A model generated the notes under the pieces. It was not told the DNA's origin. It did no database searches and worked only from the letters and a program-made list of their open reading frames with translations. DNA of 64,000 nucleotides, from contig CABJBA010000001.1 of assembly GCA_902363735.1 (NCBI GenBank), positions 620,001-684,000 of the forward strand. Reading direction: 5' to 3'. The position numbers and the translations under genes are program-made. Shown in pieces: positions 18,264-27,346 of the stretch. This DNA is from Clostridiaceae bacterium (GTDB lineage Bacteria; Bacillota; Clostridia; Lachnospirales; Lachnospiraceae). Numbering within the stretch: the first letter of the stretch is position 1; every line of letters starts with the position of its first letter.

Positions 18264-18788
18264 TTATAACCCCTTCACATAGGCAACCATTGAATCTATG
18301 GTTCCTTTATCCTCAAAGTTCACTTTTGAATTATAAGTAGAAAGAAATTCTTTGTCTTCAGCTTCTCGCTGGGATTCAGGTTTTTTTTCAATCATACCTT
18401 TCATCATAGCCATCATAACTTTATGGACAGGACTAAGCTTTTTGTAGTCGATTCCTCCCCTCAGGTGGAAAAATTTTGTTTCTGCCAGAAGTTCTGGTGT
18501 AAAATTCTTATTTATAATGGCACTGTAATCTGTTATATGAGGGTCAGCTAATCCAACAGTAAACACAATAAGATTTTTACAGGGTGTATTGGTAACCAGT
18601 TTTACACCGGCAATACCACCTGCATACAAACCGCCGCCATATATAACGATATCGTATTGACTTAGAATGTTCACGTTAATCTTTTGTGCTGTAAATAAAT
18701 CTGCATTCAGTGCTGAAGCAATCCACTCAGCGTACCTGCCTGTTGAACCATACTTTGATGAATATGCAACTAATATCTTATTTGACAT
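18264..18788 (-). CDS. Flavodoxin-domain protein
   Basis: 174 residues from the ATG at 18786-18788, which has GGGGGT seven bases upstream; an ATG 15 bases earlier is inside that signal. N-terminal ILVAYSSKYGSTGRYAEWIA is the FMN phosphate-binding loop, followed by IVIYGGGLYAGGI. C-terminal part is longer than a simple flavodoxin and carries KLSPVHKVMMAMMKGM. The family (HemG/EFR1-neighbour type flavodoxins) is used as an electron carrier or menaquinone-linked oxidase; the role here is unknown. Single gene. Confidence 0.85.
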   Translation of the reverse strand: MSNKILVAYSSKYGSTGRYAEWIASALNADLFTAQKINVNILSQYDIVIYGGGLYAGGIAGVKLVTNTPCKNLIVFTVGLADPHITDYSAIINKNFTPELLAETKFFHLRGGIDYKKLSPVHKVMMAMMKGMIEKKPESQREAEDKEFLSTYNSKVNFEDKGTIDSMVAYVKGL

Positions 18789-18974
18789 ATATTTTACCCC
18801 CATTTATGCTGTCTGAATTTTTATATTTACTTTAATAAAGACGTTGCTGCCTGAGTTTATCATATAATGCTTTAAAATGTTTTACAACTTATTTTTTATT
18901 TTATCCCATGGAATCTTGGAGCCAGAAATAATTGACGCAATTTTTGGCAAACTATCATTATTGGAGGTGTTCAC

Positions 18975-19976
18975 ATGAACATGGATTTTGATGCGGTTTA
19001 TTATGAGCCGGACGCGCTTAATTATAAGTTAGGACTGGCATTGCAGAGCAAATATGCAGACTTACCCTGGATACAGATAGAAAGTCATAATCGTATACCG
19101 GAAATGACAGCAGCTCCTAACCAGGACTTTCCCAAACTGAAAAATCATTTAATCATCGGAACAAGAAAAACCCATCGTTATGTACCCAATCATAAGGTTT
19201 CTGACTGGCTGGTACCATATACGTCTTCGGGCTGCAAAGCAATGTGTTTATACTGTTATTTAGTCTGTAATTACAACAAATGCGCCTATTTGCGTTTATT
19301 TGTCAACCGGGAACAAATGCTGGACAAGCTGCTTAAAAAGGATTCTGAGGCTTCTGCGCCTCAAACCTTTGAAATTGGCAGCAACAGTGATTTGGTGCTG
19401 GAAAACATGATAACAGATAATCTGCTCTACAGCATTGAACGTTTTTCCCGTGAGGGCCGGGGGAAGCTGACATTTCCCACAAAATTTGATATGGTAAATC
19501 CGCTGCTTAATCTGGATCATAAGGGGAAAACCATATTTCGAATGAGTGTGAATCCTCAGGAGATAATACAGCGCATAGAACTGGGAACCTCGCCGCTGCG
19601 TGCAAGAATCCATGCCCTTAACGACATGGCAGAAGCAGGATATCCTGTTGGCCTTCTGATCGCTCCTGTTATTCTGCTTCCGGACTGGAAACGCTTGTAC
19701 GGAGAGCTATTGGATCAACTGGCTGATGAACTGAGTGTCAAGGTCAAACAAAGCGGTTTTATCGAAATTATATTGATGACATACAGCTTCGTACAAAACG
19801 CCATTAACACGGAAGCTTTTCCAAACGGCACACAGCTTCTGGACCGGGAAACTATGACAGGACGGGGGCGCGGTAAATATAGTTACCGAAATGATATACG
19901 CGAGGAGGTTGAGTCTTTTTTACGGGAAAGGTTGTCACAGAAGTTAAAGACTATGCCAATATTGTATATCTCATAA
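18975..19976 (+). CDS. splB: Spore photoproduct lyase homologue (radical SAM)
   Basis: 333 residues (Bacillus SplB is about 340). The [4Fe-4S] motif reads GCKAMCLYCYL (Cys x3 Cys x2 Cys, about 88-98). Blocks such as SGC..C.YCYL, KTIFRMSVNP, and AEAGYPVGLLIAPV match SplB, which splits the UV-induced spore photoproduct in germinating spores. Odd: the block that in Bacillus reads FEAACTSD and holds the hydrogen-donor cysteine reads FEIGSNSD here, so that cysteine is replaced. Additional cysteines occur just after the cluster (LVCNYNKC). It may be an SPL variant or a paralogue with altered chemistry. GGAGG precedes the start; a terminator closes the gene. Confidence 0.88.
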   Translation: MNMDFDAVYYEPDALNYKLGLALQSKYADLPWIQIESHNRIPEMTAAPNQDFPKLKNHLIIGTRKTHRYVPNHKVSDWLVPYTSSGCKAMCLYCYLVCNYNKCAYLRLFVNREQMLDKLLKKDSEASAPQTFEIGSNSDLVLENMITDNLLYSIERFSREGRGKLTFPTKFDMVNPLLNLDHKGKTIFRMSVNPQEIIQRIELGTSPLRARIHALNDMAEAGYPVGLLIAPVILLPDWKRLYGELLDQLADELSVKVKQSGFIEIILMTYSFVQNAINTEAFPNGTQLLDRETMTGRGRGKYSYRNDIREEVESFLRERLSQKLKTMPILYIS

Positions 19977-19993
19977 GACTTTTTTATATACAG

Positions 19994-20036
19994 AAAAACC
20001 GCACAGGCTGAAATTCCAACCTGTGCGGCCTTTTGT
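19994..20036 (+). terminator. Bidirectional terminator between splB and adaA
   Basis: CCGCACAGG and CCTGTGCGG form a perfect 9-bp stem with T runs on both strands, ending the convergent splB and Ada genes. Confidence 0.9.
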
Positions 20037-20055
20037 ATTAACACCCAATTCTTCT

Positions 20056-20610
20056 TTACTCCTTCTGTGCAGCAGCTTCCCGGTATTCCTTCGGTGAAAC
20101 ACCCGATCCTTTTCGAAATTGGGTATAAAAAGCAGATGAACTTTCAAAACCGCTTTGCAGGGCAATCTGCAGTATATTATCCTGTGTATTCACAAGCAGT
20201 TGCTGAGCACAGGATATCCGCTGCTCATTTAAGTATTCCACCGGAGTCTTTCCATATTGGAGCTGAAACAATTGGGTAATTCTGTTTCTGCTGAGACCAA
20301 TTTTTTTTAATTCTTCCTTTAAGTGGTTTTGATCTGCAAAGAACTGCTGGTAAACAAGTTTGATTTGTTCGGCCTTTTCTTTCTGAGGCTGAAATTCCAA
20401 TAAATCAGGCCTGCACCGCTTGCATGGACGGAGACCGTTATTTCGCGCCTGGTCTGCTGTCTCAAAGAAAATAACATTTTCCCGTTTGGGATTTTTTGAC
20501 TTGCAAGATGGACGGCAAAAAATTCCAGTTGTTTTTACACCATAGAAAAACCGGCCATCATAATCACCATCGCAGGACAGTGATGCTCTCCATTTTTCTT
20601 CTTCCGTCAT
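20056..20610 (-). CDS. adaA: Ada-type methyl-sensing AraC regulator
   Basis: 184 residues. N-terminal Ada zinc domain with the four cysteines in FCRPSCKSK (about 32-40) and PCKRCRPD (about 62-69); one of them accepts methyl from DNA methylphosphotriesters and turns the protein into an activator. The C-terminal AraC helix-turn-helix domain (about 90-180) ends in GVSPKEYRE. It overlaps the upstream methyltransferase gene by 4 bp. The pair corresponds to the AdaA/AdaB split found in Bacillus, here with the methyltransferase first. Confidence 0.93.
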   Translation of the reverse strand: MTEEEKWRASLSCDGDYDGRFFYGVKTTGIFCRPSCKSKNPKRENVIFFETADQARNNGLRPCKRCRPDLLEFQPQKEKAEQIKLVYQQFFADQNHLKEELKKIGLSRNRITQLFQLQYGKTPVEYLNEQRISCAQQLLVNTQDNILQIALQSGFESSSAFYTQFRKGSGVSPKEYREAAAQKE

Positions 20611-21164
20611 CCACTATCACCTCTTTTAAATTCTATTTTCTTTTTACAATAAGGAGTGCCAAGTCTACCCATTTCAACATGTTCCAGGTTTAATAGCTGT
20701 ATTTTTTTATCAATACCACCTGCATATCCCGTCAGGCTTCCATCAGATCCAATAACACGATGACAAGGAATCAGAATGGATACAGGGTTATGTCCGACAG
20801 CGCCTCCAACGGCCCTGGGGGAAGTGTGAATACCTTGTCCGCTTTCATTTAGTTGTTTTGCAATACTGCCGTATGTTACCACAGTCCCATAAGGGATTTC
20901 ACACAGAATATTCCATACGTTCTGGCGAAATAAACTGCCTCTAGGCGCCAGAGGTAGAGAAAACTCCGGCTGTTTCCCCTTAAAGTATATATTTAGCCAG
21001 TCCTGTACTAACTGAAAGACGGGAATATCCCTCATCTCATGTTCCTTTTCCAATGTGGCTGTATAGTATTTTTGCCCCTCCAGCCAAAGACCTGTTATGG
21101 CATGTCCATCACTGGCTACGGTCAGTTGACCAACTGGAGAAGAAATAAAACGTGTGTAATCCAT
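20607..21164 (-). CDS. ogt: Methylated-DNA-[protein]-cysteine S-methyltransferase
   Basis: 185 residues. Active-site motif LIPCHRVIGSDGSLTGYAGG (Cys about 142) with the upstream helix-turn-helix block RAVGGAVGHNP. It removes methyl groups from O6-methylguanine by suicidal transfer to the cysteine. N-terminal RNase-H-like domain is present, so the length is normal. Co-transcribed with the Ada-type regulator (4 bp overlap). Downstream of a decayed MocR gene. Confidence 0.94.
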   Translation of the reverse strand: MDYTRFISSPVGQLTVASDGHAITGLWLEGQKYYTATLEKEHEMRDIPVFQLVQDWLNIYFKGKQPEFSLPLAPRGSLFRQNVWNILCEIPYGTVVTYGSIAKQLNESGQGIHTSPRAVGGAVGHNPVSILIPCHRVIGSDGSLTGYAGGIDKKIQLLNLEHVEMGRLGTPYCKKKIEFKRGDSG

Positions 21165-21167
21165 ATT

Positions 21168-21716
21168 TCATTTTCCTTTCACGGCTTCCTCTTCATGGCA
21201 CGCCTTGTCCAAGCTATTTAAAACCTCATTCATATGTGTTTCATCAATATAGTAAAATAGCAGCATGACAACCGCAAATCAGATATAAAACTCCTGTCCC
21301 GACCTTAAATACGGTTGTAAAAAATCCCATACCTGCTCAGGGCCTTCCTTTGTAAACTTGAGTCCGGCGCAAAAGCTGTATAGTTCTAATATACCCCTCA
21401 TTCTTTTTCATGTCTTCCGATTTTGCACCATTCAATTTTTATGAAAGAAGCAACTTCTGTATCAGCCAGGATACCGGGCTGGAATAAGAAGAAAACAGCC
21501 GATTAAAATCCTCAATCAGACATTTCGGAAGTACCATGTAATTGAGCACAATGCAGACGACAAAGATTTTGAAAAAGTCCTGATGTAAATAATCCGGTTA
21601 TCGCTGTCATAATCATCTTCAAGGTTACTGGAGAAGAACTCCCTGAAAATATGATCAAGGGTACTGCCGCCATTGAACTTCAGGCTTGATGAATCAATTA
21701 ATGGTCTTAATCCCAT
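21168..21716 (-). pseudogene. Decayed MocR-type (GntR/aminotransferase) regulator
   Basis: Fragments in shifting frames match the aminotransferase half of MocR/PdxR regulators: EDDYDS followed shortly by RIIYIRTFSKSLSSAL (the PLP lysine block), then a piece around LIEDFNRLFSSYSSPVS in another frame, and a C-terminal piece YYIDETHMNEVLNSLDKA that ends 3 bp before the methyltransferase start. The N-terminal winged helix and the sequence between the Asp and Lys blocks are missing. Frameshifts and stops mean it cannot be functional. Confidence 0.7.
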
Positions 21717-21811
21717 GGGAATACGTGAAATGCATGAACTTTTTATAAAATTGGAAACTCCGTTTTTCCCATTTACATTAAGTGTAATAGCCTATATAAC
21801 GTTTAAATGAT

Positions 21812-22390
21812 CTAATGAAACAATAAACTAAAGAACATATCTTTTATACGATATATCTTATCTTTATCTGTTGAGGTTCTTACCAAAACCCGTATTCCAA
21901 TCAGGGCATTATGTAAAAATTCTGCCCATATCTGTGCATCATGGTCACTGGATATTTCGCCAGACTGCTGTCCTTTATGGATAATGTCTGTCAACCATTG
22001 TTCTGTTTGAATGAACGCCTGATTTACAATCTCATCAACGTCTTTATTACACGGAGCCATTTCAGTTGCTGCATTCACAAAAAAACAACCCAAACGCTCG
22101 TCCTGATTGCCTTCAATAATATAGTCAAACACATTCTGTATGGCTTGTTTTGCTGTTGCGGCATGGGAAATTCCAGATCGAAATTTCTCCGTACTATATT
22201 TCCCGTAGGACTCAATGGCTTTCAAATATAATTCTCGCTTATCGCCGAACGTATCGTATAAACTTTTACGATGAATTCCCATATGTTCTATCAGGTCGCT
22301 CATAGATGTCTTTTCATATCCTTGCTCCCAAAATAATTCCATGGCCTTCTGCAAGACCATATTCTCATCGAATTCTTTACTTCTTCCCAT
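21812..22390 (-). CDS. TetR-family repressor
   Basis: 192 residues. N-terminal helix-turn-helix (YEKTSMSDLIEHMGIHRKSL, about 25-44), then a TetR_C-type ligand domain (AefR/NemR-like). Divergent from the nitroreductase and Old Yellow Enzyme genes, the arrangement of electrophile-sensing regulators such as NemR. Probably represses that pair and itself through the inverted repeat at 22580-22628 (inference). Confidence 0.9.
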   Translation of the reverse strand: MGRSKEFDENMVLQKAMELFWEQGYEKTSMSDLIEHMGIHRKSLYDTFGDKRELYLKAIESYGKYSTEKFRSGISHAATAKQAIQNVFDYIIEGNQDERLGCFFVNAATEMAPCNKDVDEIVNQAFIQTEQWLTDIIHKGQQSGEISSDHDAQIWAEFLHNALIGIRVLVRTSTDKDKIYRIKDMFFSLLFH

Positions 22391-22579
22391 AACTATTCTC
22401 CCTTTGTGTGCGCCTGTTTAAAAGCCGTTTTTTTTCCTATTGTTATCTCGCTGAAAATTTCAGTACCACCTCAACAAATTCGTCGTGGTATTGAAAAATC
22501 CCACCCTGGCCGGGATATGGTTTACTTCTGCTAACATATTTTTTTATCTGTACTGCTTCCACAACATGAAGCCTTCTTA

Positions 22580-22628
22580 TTGACTTGAACGTTTAAATAT
22601 ATTATAATCTTTCTAGAACGTTCGGTCA
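22580..22628 (+). promoter_or_regulatory. Promoter and probable TetR operator
   Basis: TTGACT-17 bp-TATAAT is a near-consensus promoter for the nitroreductase gene. Two inverted half-sites flank the -10: TTGACTTGAACGTT overlapping the -35, and AACGTTCGGTCAAG just after the -10. A dimer pair bound there would block polymerase. Confidence 0.8.
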
Positions 22629-22698
22629 AGAATTGTTTATCGTTTATAAAACCATATAACAACGGCAGACTGGTCTATTTTTATGGAGGTAAATTTAA

Positions 22699-23547
22699 AT
22701 GAAACTGGATTTTCCTGTAGAACAAACGGTTAAGCAGCGCTATAGCGTAAGGACATATCAGTCATCAAACCCCATTTCGGAATCGGATAAAGAAAAGCTT
22801 ATGATATATGCCAACGCTTTATCCAATCCTTTCGGTGTACCCGTGTCTTTCCACCTCTTAGAAACGAAAGATACAAATGCAAAGAAACTTGGAACTTATG
22901 GCGTTATTAAAGGCACAAAAGTCTACATCGGTGTGACTGTGCCTGCAGGTGCACTTTCCCTTGAGGCTGCTGGCTATGATTTTGAAAAGTTGGTTCTTTA
23001 TGCAACCAATATGGGAATCGGAACCTGCTGGCTTGCCGGTACCTTTGACCGCAGTGGGTTCACATCTGCCATCGGAGTTAAAGAAAATGAATTGTTCCCA
23101 GCTATTTCCCCCATCGGATATCCCGCTGAGAAAAAAAGTCTGACCGAATCTCTTTTCCGCAAGACACTGAAATCCAACCAGCGGAAAAACTGGAGCGAGC
23201 TTTTTTTCAAAAACAGCTTTAATAAGCCCTTGACAGAAGCGGATGCCGGAGATTATGCCTTTCCTCTGGAGTTGTTGCGTCTGGCTCCTTCCGCCAGCAA
23301 CAAGCAGCCATGGAGAATTGTTCAATCTAATGGCGCATATCATTTTTACGGTCAAATAAATCCTAAAAAGCAAGATGAGCATCCTGTCGCTATTGAGCGT
23401 GTAGATGTTGGTATCGGAGCAAGCCATTTTCATCTGGCGGCGTTAGAAAAAGGACTATCTGGAGAATTCGTAACGTTAACGGACGTAAACATTTCCACGC
23501 CCAAAGAACTACGTTATCTTTTCTCATGGTTACCTGAACAAGGGTAA
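22699..23547 (+). CDS. Nitroreductase-family flavoprotein
   Basis: 282 residues. N-terminal RYSVRTYQ (about 15-22) is the FMN-binding start of the family; GIGTCWLAGTFDRSGF (about 111-126) and LAPSASNKQPWRIVQ (about 195-209) are its other landmarks. It is of the longer type with a duplicated-looking second half (about 280 residues rather than 200). Likely reduces nitro or quinone compounds with NAD(P)H. It is followed 35 bp later by an Old Yellow Enzyme gene and faces a TetR gene, so it is probably induced by reactive electrophiles. Confidence 0.9.
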   Translation: MKLDFPVEQTVKQRYSVRTYQSSNPISESDKEKLMIYANALSNPFGVPVSFHLLETKDTNAKKLGTYGVIKGTKVYIGVTVPAGALSLEAAGYDFEKLVLYATNMGIGTCWLAGTFDRSGFTSAIGVKENELFPAISPIGYPAEKKSLTESLFRKTLKSNQRKNWSELFFKNSFNKPLTEADAGDYAFPLELLRLAPSASNKQPWRIVQSNGAYHFYGQINPKKQDEHPVAIERVDVGIGASHFHLAALEKGLSGEFVTLTDVNISTPKELRYLFSWLPEQG

Positions 23548-23582
23548 TTTTCAGTTAAAATCTAATCAAGGAGTAAATTAAA

Positions 23583-24665
23583 ATGAAAACATTGTTCGAT
23601 GAAACACAATTATTAGAGTTGAAGATTAAAAACCGGTTTGTACGTTCTGCCACTCATGACGGGCGGGCGGATGGGTTGGGTCATGTAACCCAAAAACTGA
23701 TTGATCATTATGAAGAGCTTGCCAAGGGCGGCATCGGTACCATTATAACGGGACTCACCAATGTAACTGATCTCGAAAAAATCGTTCCGACTCAAATGGC
23801 TATTTATGATGATTCCTTCATTCCTGAATATAAGAAACTCACAGATGTAGTGCATAAATATAATGCAAACATCATTGTTCAGCTGGTTTGCAACGGTGCT
23901 CAAAACAGAAGCAAGAACCCAGGGGTATTATGGGCGCCCAGTGCTATTGAGGGGGAGCCCACAGTCGCCGGTGCAACCGAAATGACTAAGGCAGATATTC
24001 AATTAATGAAAGACGCTTTTGTCAATGGTGCTATAAGGGCGAAAAAAGCTGGCTTTGATGGTGTTCAGCTCCATGCTGCACATGGCTATTTGCTAAGCCG
24101 TTTCCTGACTCCGTATTTCAACAGAAGAACCGATGAGTACGGCGGAAGCACGGGAAACAGAGCGCGCATTGTTTTGGAAATCTGCAGCAGCATCAGAGAA
24201 GCTGTCGGACCTGACTATCCTATTCTTGCTAAAATAAACTGTTCCGATTTTATGGACCAAGGCCTGACTCCCGATGAATGTAAATATATTTGCATATTGC
24301 TTGAAGGCGTGGGCCTGAACGCCATCGAAATCAGCGGCGGTACTGCACTTTCCAGGGCGAACGAAGGCGTTATCCGAAAAGTGACAACGAATACGGAATC
24401 TTATTTTAAGAAATATGCTTCGGAAATTGCTGAAGCGTTAAATATACCGGTTATCTGTGTAGGCGGGCACCGCGAAATCAACAGACTTGAAGATGTTGTG
24501 AACCAAACAAAAATAGAATATATTTCACTTTGCAGACCTTTTATACGGGAGCCGGGGCTGATTAACCGCTGGTCTGACGGAGATACTGCACCCGCAAAAT
24601 GTATATCATGTTCGAAGTGCTTTGGTACTGAAACACAATGTATATTTAACAAGCAAGCTCAGTAA
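23583..24665 (+). CDS. Old Yellow Enzyme-type NADH:flavin oxidoreductase
   Basis: 360 residues, FMN TIM barrel. Seen: LKIKNRFVRSATHDG (about 13-27), GVQLHAAHGYLLSRFLTP (about 160-177, with the conserved H-x-x-H), NRRTDEYGGS, and VICVGGHRE for phosphate binding. A short Cys-rich tail (CISCSKCFGTETQC) follows the barrel but the iron-sulfur/NAD domains of 2,4-dienoyl-CoA reductases are absent. It reduces activated alkenes. Second gene of the TetR-controlled unit. Confidence 0.92.
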   Translation: MKTLFDETQLLELKIKNRFVRSATHDGRADGLGHVTQKLIDHYEELAKGGIGTIITGLTNVTDLEKIVPTQMAIYDDSFIPEYKKLTDVVHKYNANIIVQLVCNGAQNRSKNPGVLWAPSAIEGEPTVAGATEMTKADIQLMKDAFVNGAIRAKKAGFDGVQLHAAHGYLLSRFLTPYFNRRTDEYGGSTGNRARIVLEICSSIREAVGPDYPILAKINCSDFMDQGLTPDECKYICILLEGVGLNAIEISGGTALSRANEGVIRKVTTNTESYFKKYASEIAEALNIPVICVGGHREINRLEDVVNQTKIEYISLCRPFIREPGLINRWSDGDTAPAKCISCSKCFGTETQCIFNKQAQ

Positions 24666-24876
24666 AATCCCAAAAAATAAGGCTAACAATGGGATGTGGA
24701 TGCCCTTGCAAAGAAAAGTGTGTCTGTTTTATAAGATGACACATTTGCTTGCCTGGGCTCCTTTCCCATGCCTCTACGCATCAGCGAAAAGAGCAAAAAA
24801 TCAACTGCAGCTATCCTTACAGGATTATTCTTATTCTTTGATGTCCGCTTCAATAAAGTTTAAAACTTTCTACAAT

Positions 24877-24910
24877 AAAACCCCCAGCGTACTGAGGGTT
24901 TTAGTTTTAA
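24877..24910 (+). terminator. Intrinsic terminator after the oxidoreductase gene
   Basis: AAAACCC-CAG pairs with CTG-GGGTTTT across four bases, followed by a T-rich stretch. It lies 210 bp past the stop; nothing convincing is coded between. Confidence 0.75.
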
Positions 24911-24962
24911 CAATTTTCAAGCAGAAACAAAAAATTATCAAATAGCAAGGTAAAAAAACTCA

Positions 24963-25310
24963 TTAAATATCTGCATCTTTTGCAAAGGCCTCTGAGCCTA
25001 TTGGTGAAATTGTGACAAAAAGACGCAAGACACCTTCGCCGATGTTTATAACTTGCATACTTTCCTGCCCATCAACCTGCATTAACTCACCCACCTGCAA
25101 CGAGGTTTCATTTCCATCGGTGACAACCTTTGCATTACCCTCCATGACCTGTAAAAAAAGGGTTGTTTCTAAATGTGTATGTCCAGGCAGCACTTCCCCT
25201 TTTGCAATGTTTAGAACAAAGGCAATTACATTATCACTCTTGAAAATCATACGCTTAGCGATCTTTCCCTGTGGCTCATGAAAATAATCATTGAAAATAA
25301 ACTTGTTCAT
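24963..25310 (-). CDS. Cupin-domain protein
   Basis: 115 residues, a single small beta barrel. Cupin motif 1 is represented by GEVLPGHTHLETTLFLQVMEG (shown in part: PGHTHLETT, about 39-47) and motif 2 by LMQVDGQESMQVINIGEG. Two of the usual histidine ligands are clear, so a metal site is plausible. Substrate unknown; single gene, AAGGAGG upstream of the ATG. Confidence 0.82.
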   Translation of the reverse strand: MNKFIFNDYFHEPQGKIAKRMIFKSDNVIAFVLNIAKGEVLPGHTHLETTLFLQVMEGNAKVVTDGNETSLQVGELMQVDGQESMQVINIGEGVLRLFVTISPIGSEAFAKDADI

Positions 25311-25575
25311 GGTTAAATCCTCCTTTCATTTAAGCTTAAACTTTAATATACCCTAATTGGGCATATAATAACTAATTTCTTTTCTACAAAATGTTCAACT
25401 ATCTTATAAGGAAATAACTAAAACAAATCCCAATGAAAGACTCGGTTCAGACTAACTTATAATAGTCGATCATGACTGAAAAAGTGCAGTTATTATACAA
25501 CATAATCCAAATATCTGCCCTTTGGTATTAATTATATCATCAATTGGAATGGCTTGTCTATCGCTTATTTAAGGT

Positions 25576-26577
25576 TTAGTAGCCGATCTCCGCCATCACC
25601 TGAGAGACCTCTACCTTTTCTTTGATCAATCCGGCATTATACATCCAGTCAATGTTAGCCTGCCAGTTTTCGGCGGTCTGGCTTAGGAAGGGTGCATCAG
25701 CAGTCTCCATCAAGGGCAGCAGAGTCTGGCAGGACTGCTCCTCCACCGACAGCGACAGAGGGAAATTTTCCTCATTTTGATTGTCTAACAGAATTTGCAA
25801 ACAGGCGTCTGTATCTGCCTGAAAGTCTGCAAAACCCTTGGCAGAGGCCCGCAGGAAGCCTGCCAACACCTCCGGCTCGTTTTCAATCATCTTGTTCCCA
25901 GCCAGGAATACGGCCTCATAGTAGTTTGGAATTCCGTATTCGCTGACCATAAAATAATTCACATCGAATCCCTCTTCTTCCATCTGAGGTACCTCGTGGT
26001 TCACAAGGCAGCCGATGGTGGCATCCACATTGCCGGTGGTCATGGAACTCATCAGTTCGAAGCCTACATTCATCATTTCCACACTGGTAAAATCCGTACC
26101 GGTGGCTTCCATCATGGCCTGTAACAGAGCCTCACTAAGGGCAGTTCCGGCATAGCCCACGGTCTTGCCAGCCAGATCTTCGGGACTATGTATGTTCTTG
26201 TCTGCCAGAGACAGGATAATATTCAGAGGTGACTGCACCACAGCACCAATGGACTTCACACCGATGCCTTGGTTTGCAACCGCCTGGATGATGTCGTGCT
26301 CATAATACAATCCTATTTCCGCCTTTCCGGCGGCCACCAGAGATAATGCATCGTTTTCATTGGCAGGAAACTGAATTTTTACATCCAGACCTTCATCCTT
26401 GTAGTAGCCCCGCTCAATAGCGGTATAGATAAAGGCATGCAGAGCGTTGGGATACCAGTCCAGTACAACATTGATCTCCCGAAGATCTTCGTCATCTACA
26501 ACATCTTTTTGCCGGGTACATCCGCTCAGCAGAGTCAGCAGCGTAGCTGCCACAAGTAACGCAATCATTTTTTTCAT
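25576..26577 (-). CDS. thiY: ThiY-like pyrimidine-precursor binding lipoprotein
   Basis: 333 residues from the ATG at 26575-26577, chosen for its AGAGGAG signal; a frame 51 bases longer exists. Lipobox LLSGC (Cys about 20), then an NMT1/THI5-type binding domain: VVLDWYPNALHAFIYTA (about 37-53) is diagnostic for the proteins that bind formylaminopyrimidine or related thiamin breakdown products. Last gene of the thi operon (16 bp after the permease gene), delivering substrate to ThiX/ThiZ for conversion by TenA. Confidence 0.88.
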   Translation of the reverse strand: MKKMIALLVAATLLTLLSGCTRQKDVVDDEDLREINVVLDWYPNALHAFIYTAIERGYYKDEGLDVKIQFPANENDALSLVAAGKAEIGLYYEHDIIQAVANQGIGVKSIGAVVQSPLNIILSLADKNIHSPEDLAGKTVGYAGTALSEALLQAMMEATGTDFTSVEMMNVGFELMSSMTTGNVDATIGCLVNHEVPQMEEEGFDVNYFMVSEYGIPNYYEAVFLAGNKMIENEPEVLAGFLRASAKGFADFQADTDACLQILLDNQNEENFPLSLSVEEQSCQTLLPLMETADAPFLSQTAENWQANIDWMYNAGLIKEKVEVSQVMAEIGY

Positions 26578-26593
26578 AAATACTCCTCTTTCT

Positions 26594-27346
26594 TTATTGA
26601 CCACGCCAGGTAATGAAGCGTTTTTCAATGATACTTACAATGGCCACAAGAATCATAGCCACTACAGACAGCAGTAAAATGGGCGCAAAGACTCCTGCTC
26701 CATCAAGTTGTGTCATCATCCTGCGGCTAAAATAGCCAAGGCCCCTTTGGGCACCCAGCCACTCTCCAATGGCGGCTCCGATGATAGACAGGGGTACGGC
26801 CATTTTGATGGCGGAAAAAAAACAGGGCAGCACAGCAGGAAGCTTCAGCTTCCAGAATATCTGCTGTTTATTGGCTCCAAAGGTAAAGAGCAGCTCTATC
26901 ATTTCCGTTTTAACTGACCGGAACCCATCAAACACGGTAATAGTAATGGGGAAAAAGGTCAGCAGCACCGTCACCAGCACTTTGCTCCACAAGCTGTAGC
27001 CAAACCACAGCACAAACAATGGGGCCAGGGCTGTGGTCGGGATGGTCTGAGAAGCAATAATCAGCGGGTACAGTGCCTTTTCTGCTGCAGGACACCGGTC
27101 CATAAGGATAGCTAGACCAAGCCCTAAAACAACAGAAATTCCAAGGCCAACACCTACTACTGCCATAGTAGCAGGCAGATGTGCATAAAACAGAGGCTGG
27201 CGCAACTCCCAAAGCCGCAGAATCACTTGCAGAGGGCCTGGCAAAATATAGGCCGCATTTATGCCCATAGCTGCGGCCTGCCAGAGCATCAGCAGTACCA
27301 GCACCATTGCTGCTGCGTAGAGATTTCCCCGATCAGATTGTCTCAT
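26594..27346 (-). CDS. thiX: ThiX-like ABC permease
   Basis: 250 residues, about six membrane helices of the SsuC/TauC/ThiX class. EAA-type coupling region near FGANKQQIFWKLKLPAVLP (about 151-169) and IGAAIGEWLGAQRGLGYF following. It overlaps the ATPase gene start side by 4 bp, and precedes thiY. Imports the hydroxymethyl- or aminomethylpyrimidine precursor by context. Confidence 0.9.
   Translation of the reverse strand: MRQSDRGNLYAAAMVLVLLMLWQAAAMGINAAYILPGPLQVILRLWELRQPLFYAHLPATMAVVGVGLGISVVLGLGLAILMDRCPAAEKALYPLIIASQTIPTTALAPLFVLWFGYSLWSKVLVTVLLTFFPITITVFDGFRSVKTEMIELLFTFGANKQQIFWKLKLPAVLPCFFSAIKMAVPLSIIGAAIGEWLGAQRGLGYFSRRMMTQLDGAGVFAPILLLSVVAMILVAIVSIIEKRFITWRGQ

Noticed and set aside
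24622..24945. A 107-codon plus-strand frame overlapping the end of the Old Yellow Enzyme gene
   Set aside because: It begins inside the oxidoreductase gene, lacks a ribosome binding site and runs through the terminator hairpin; composition is not protein-like.
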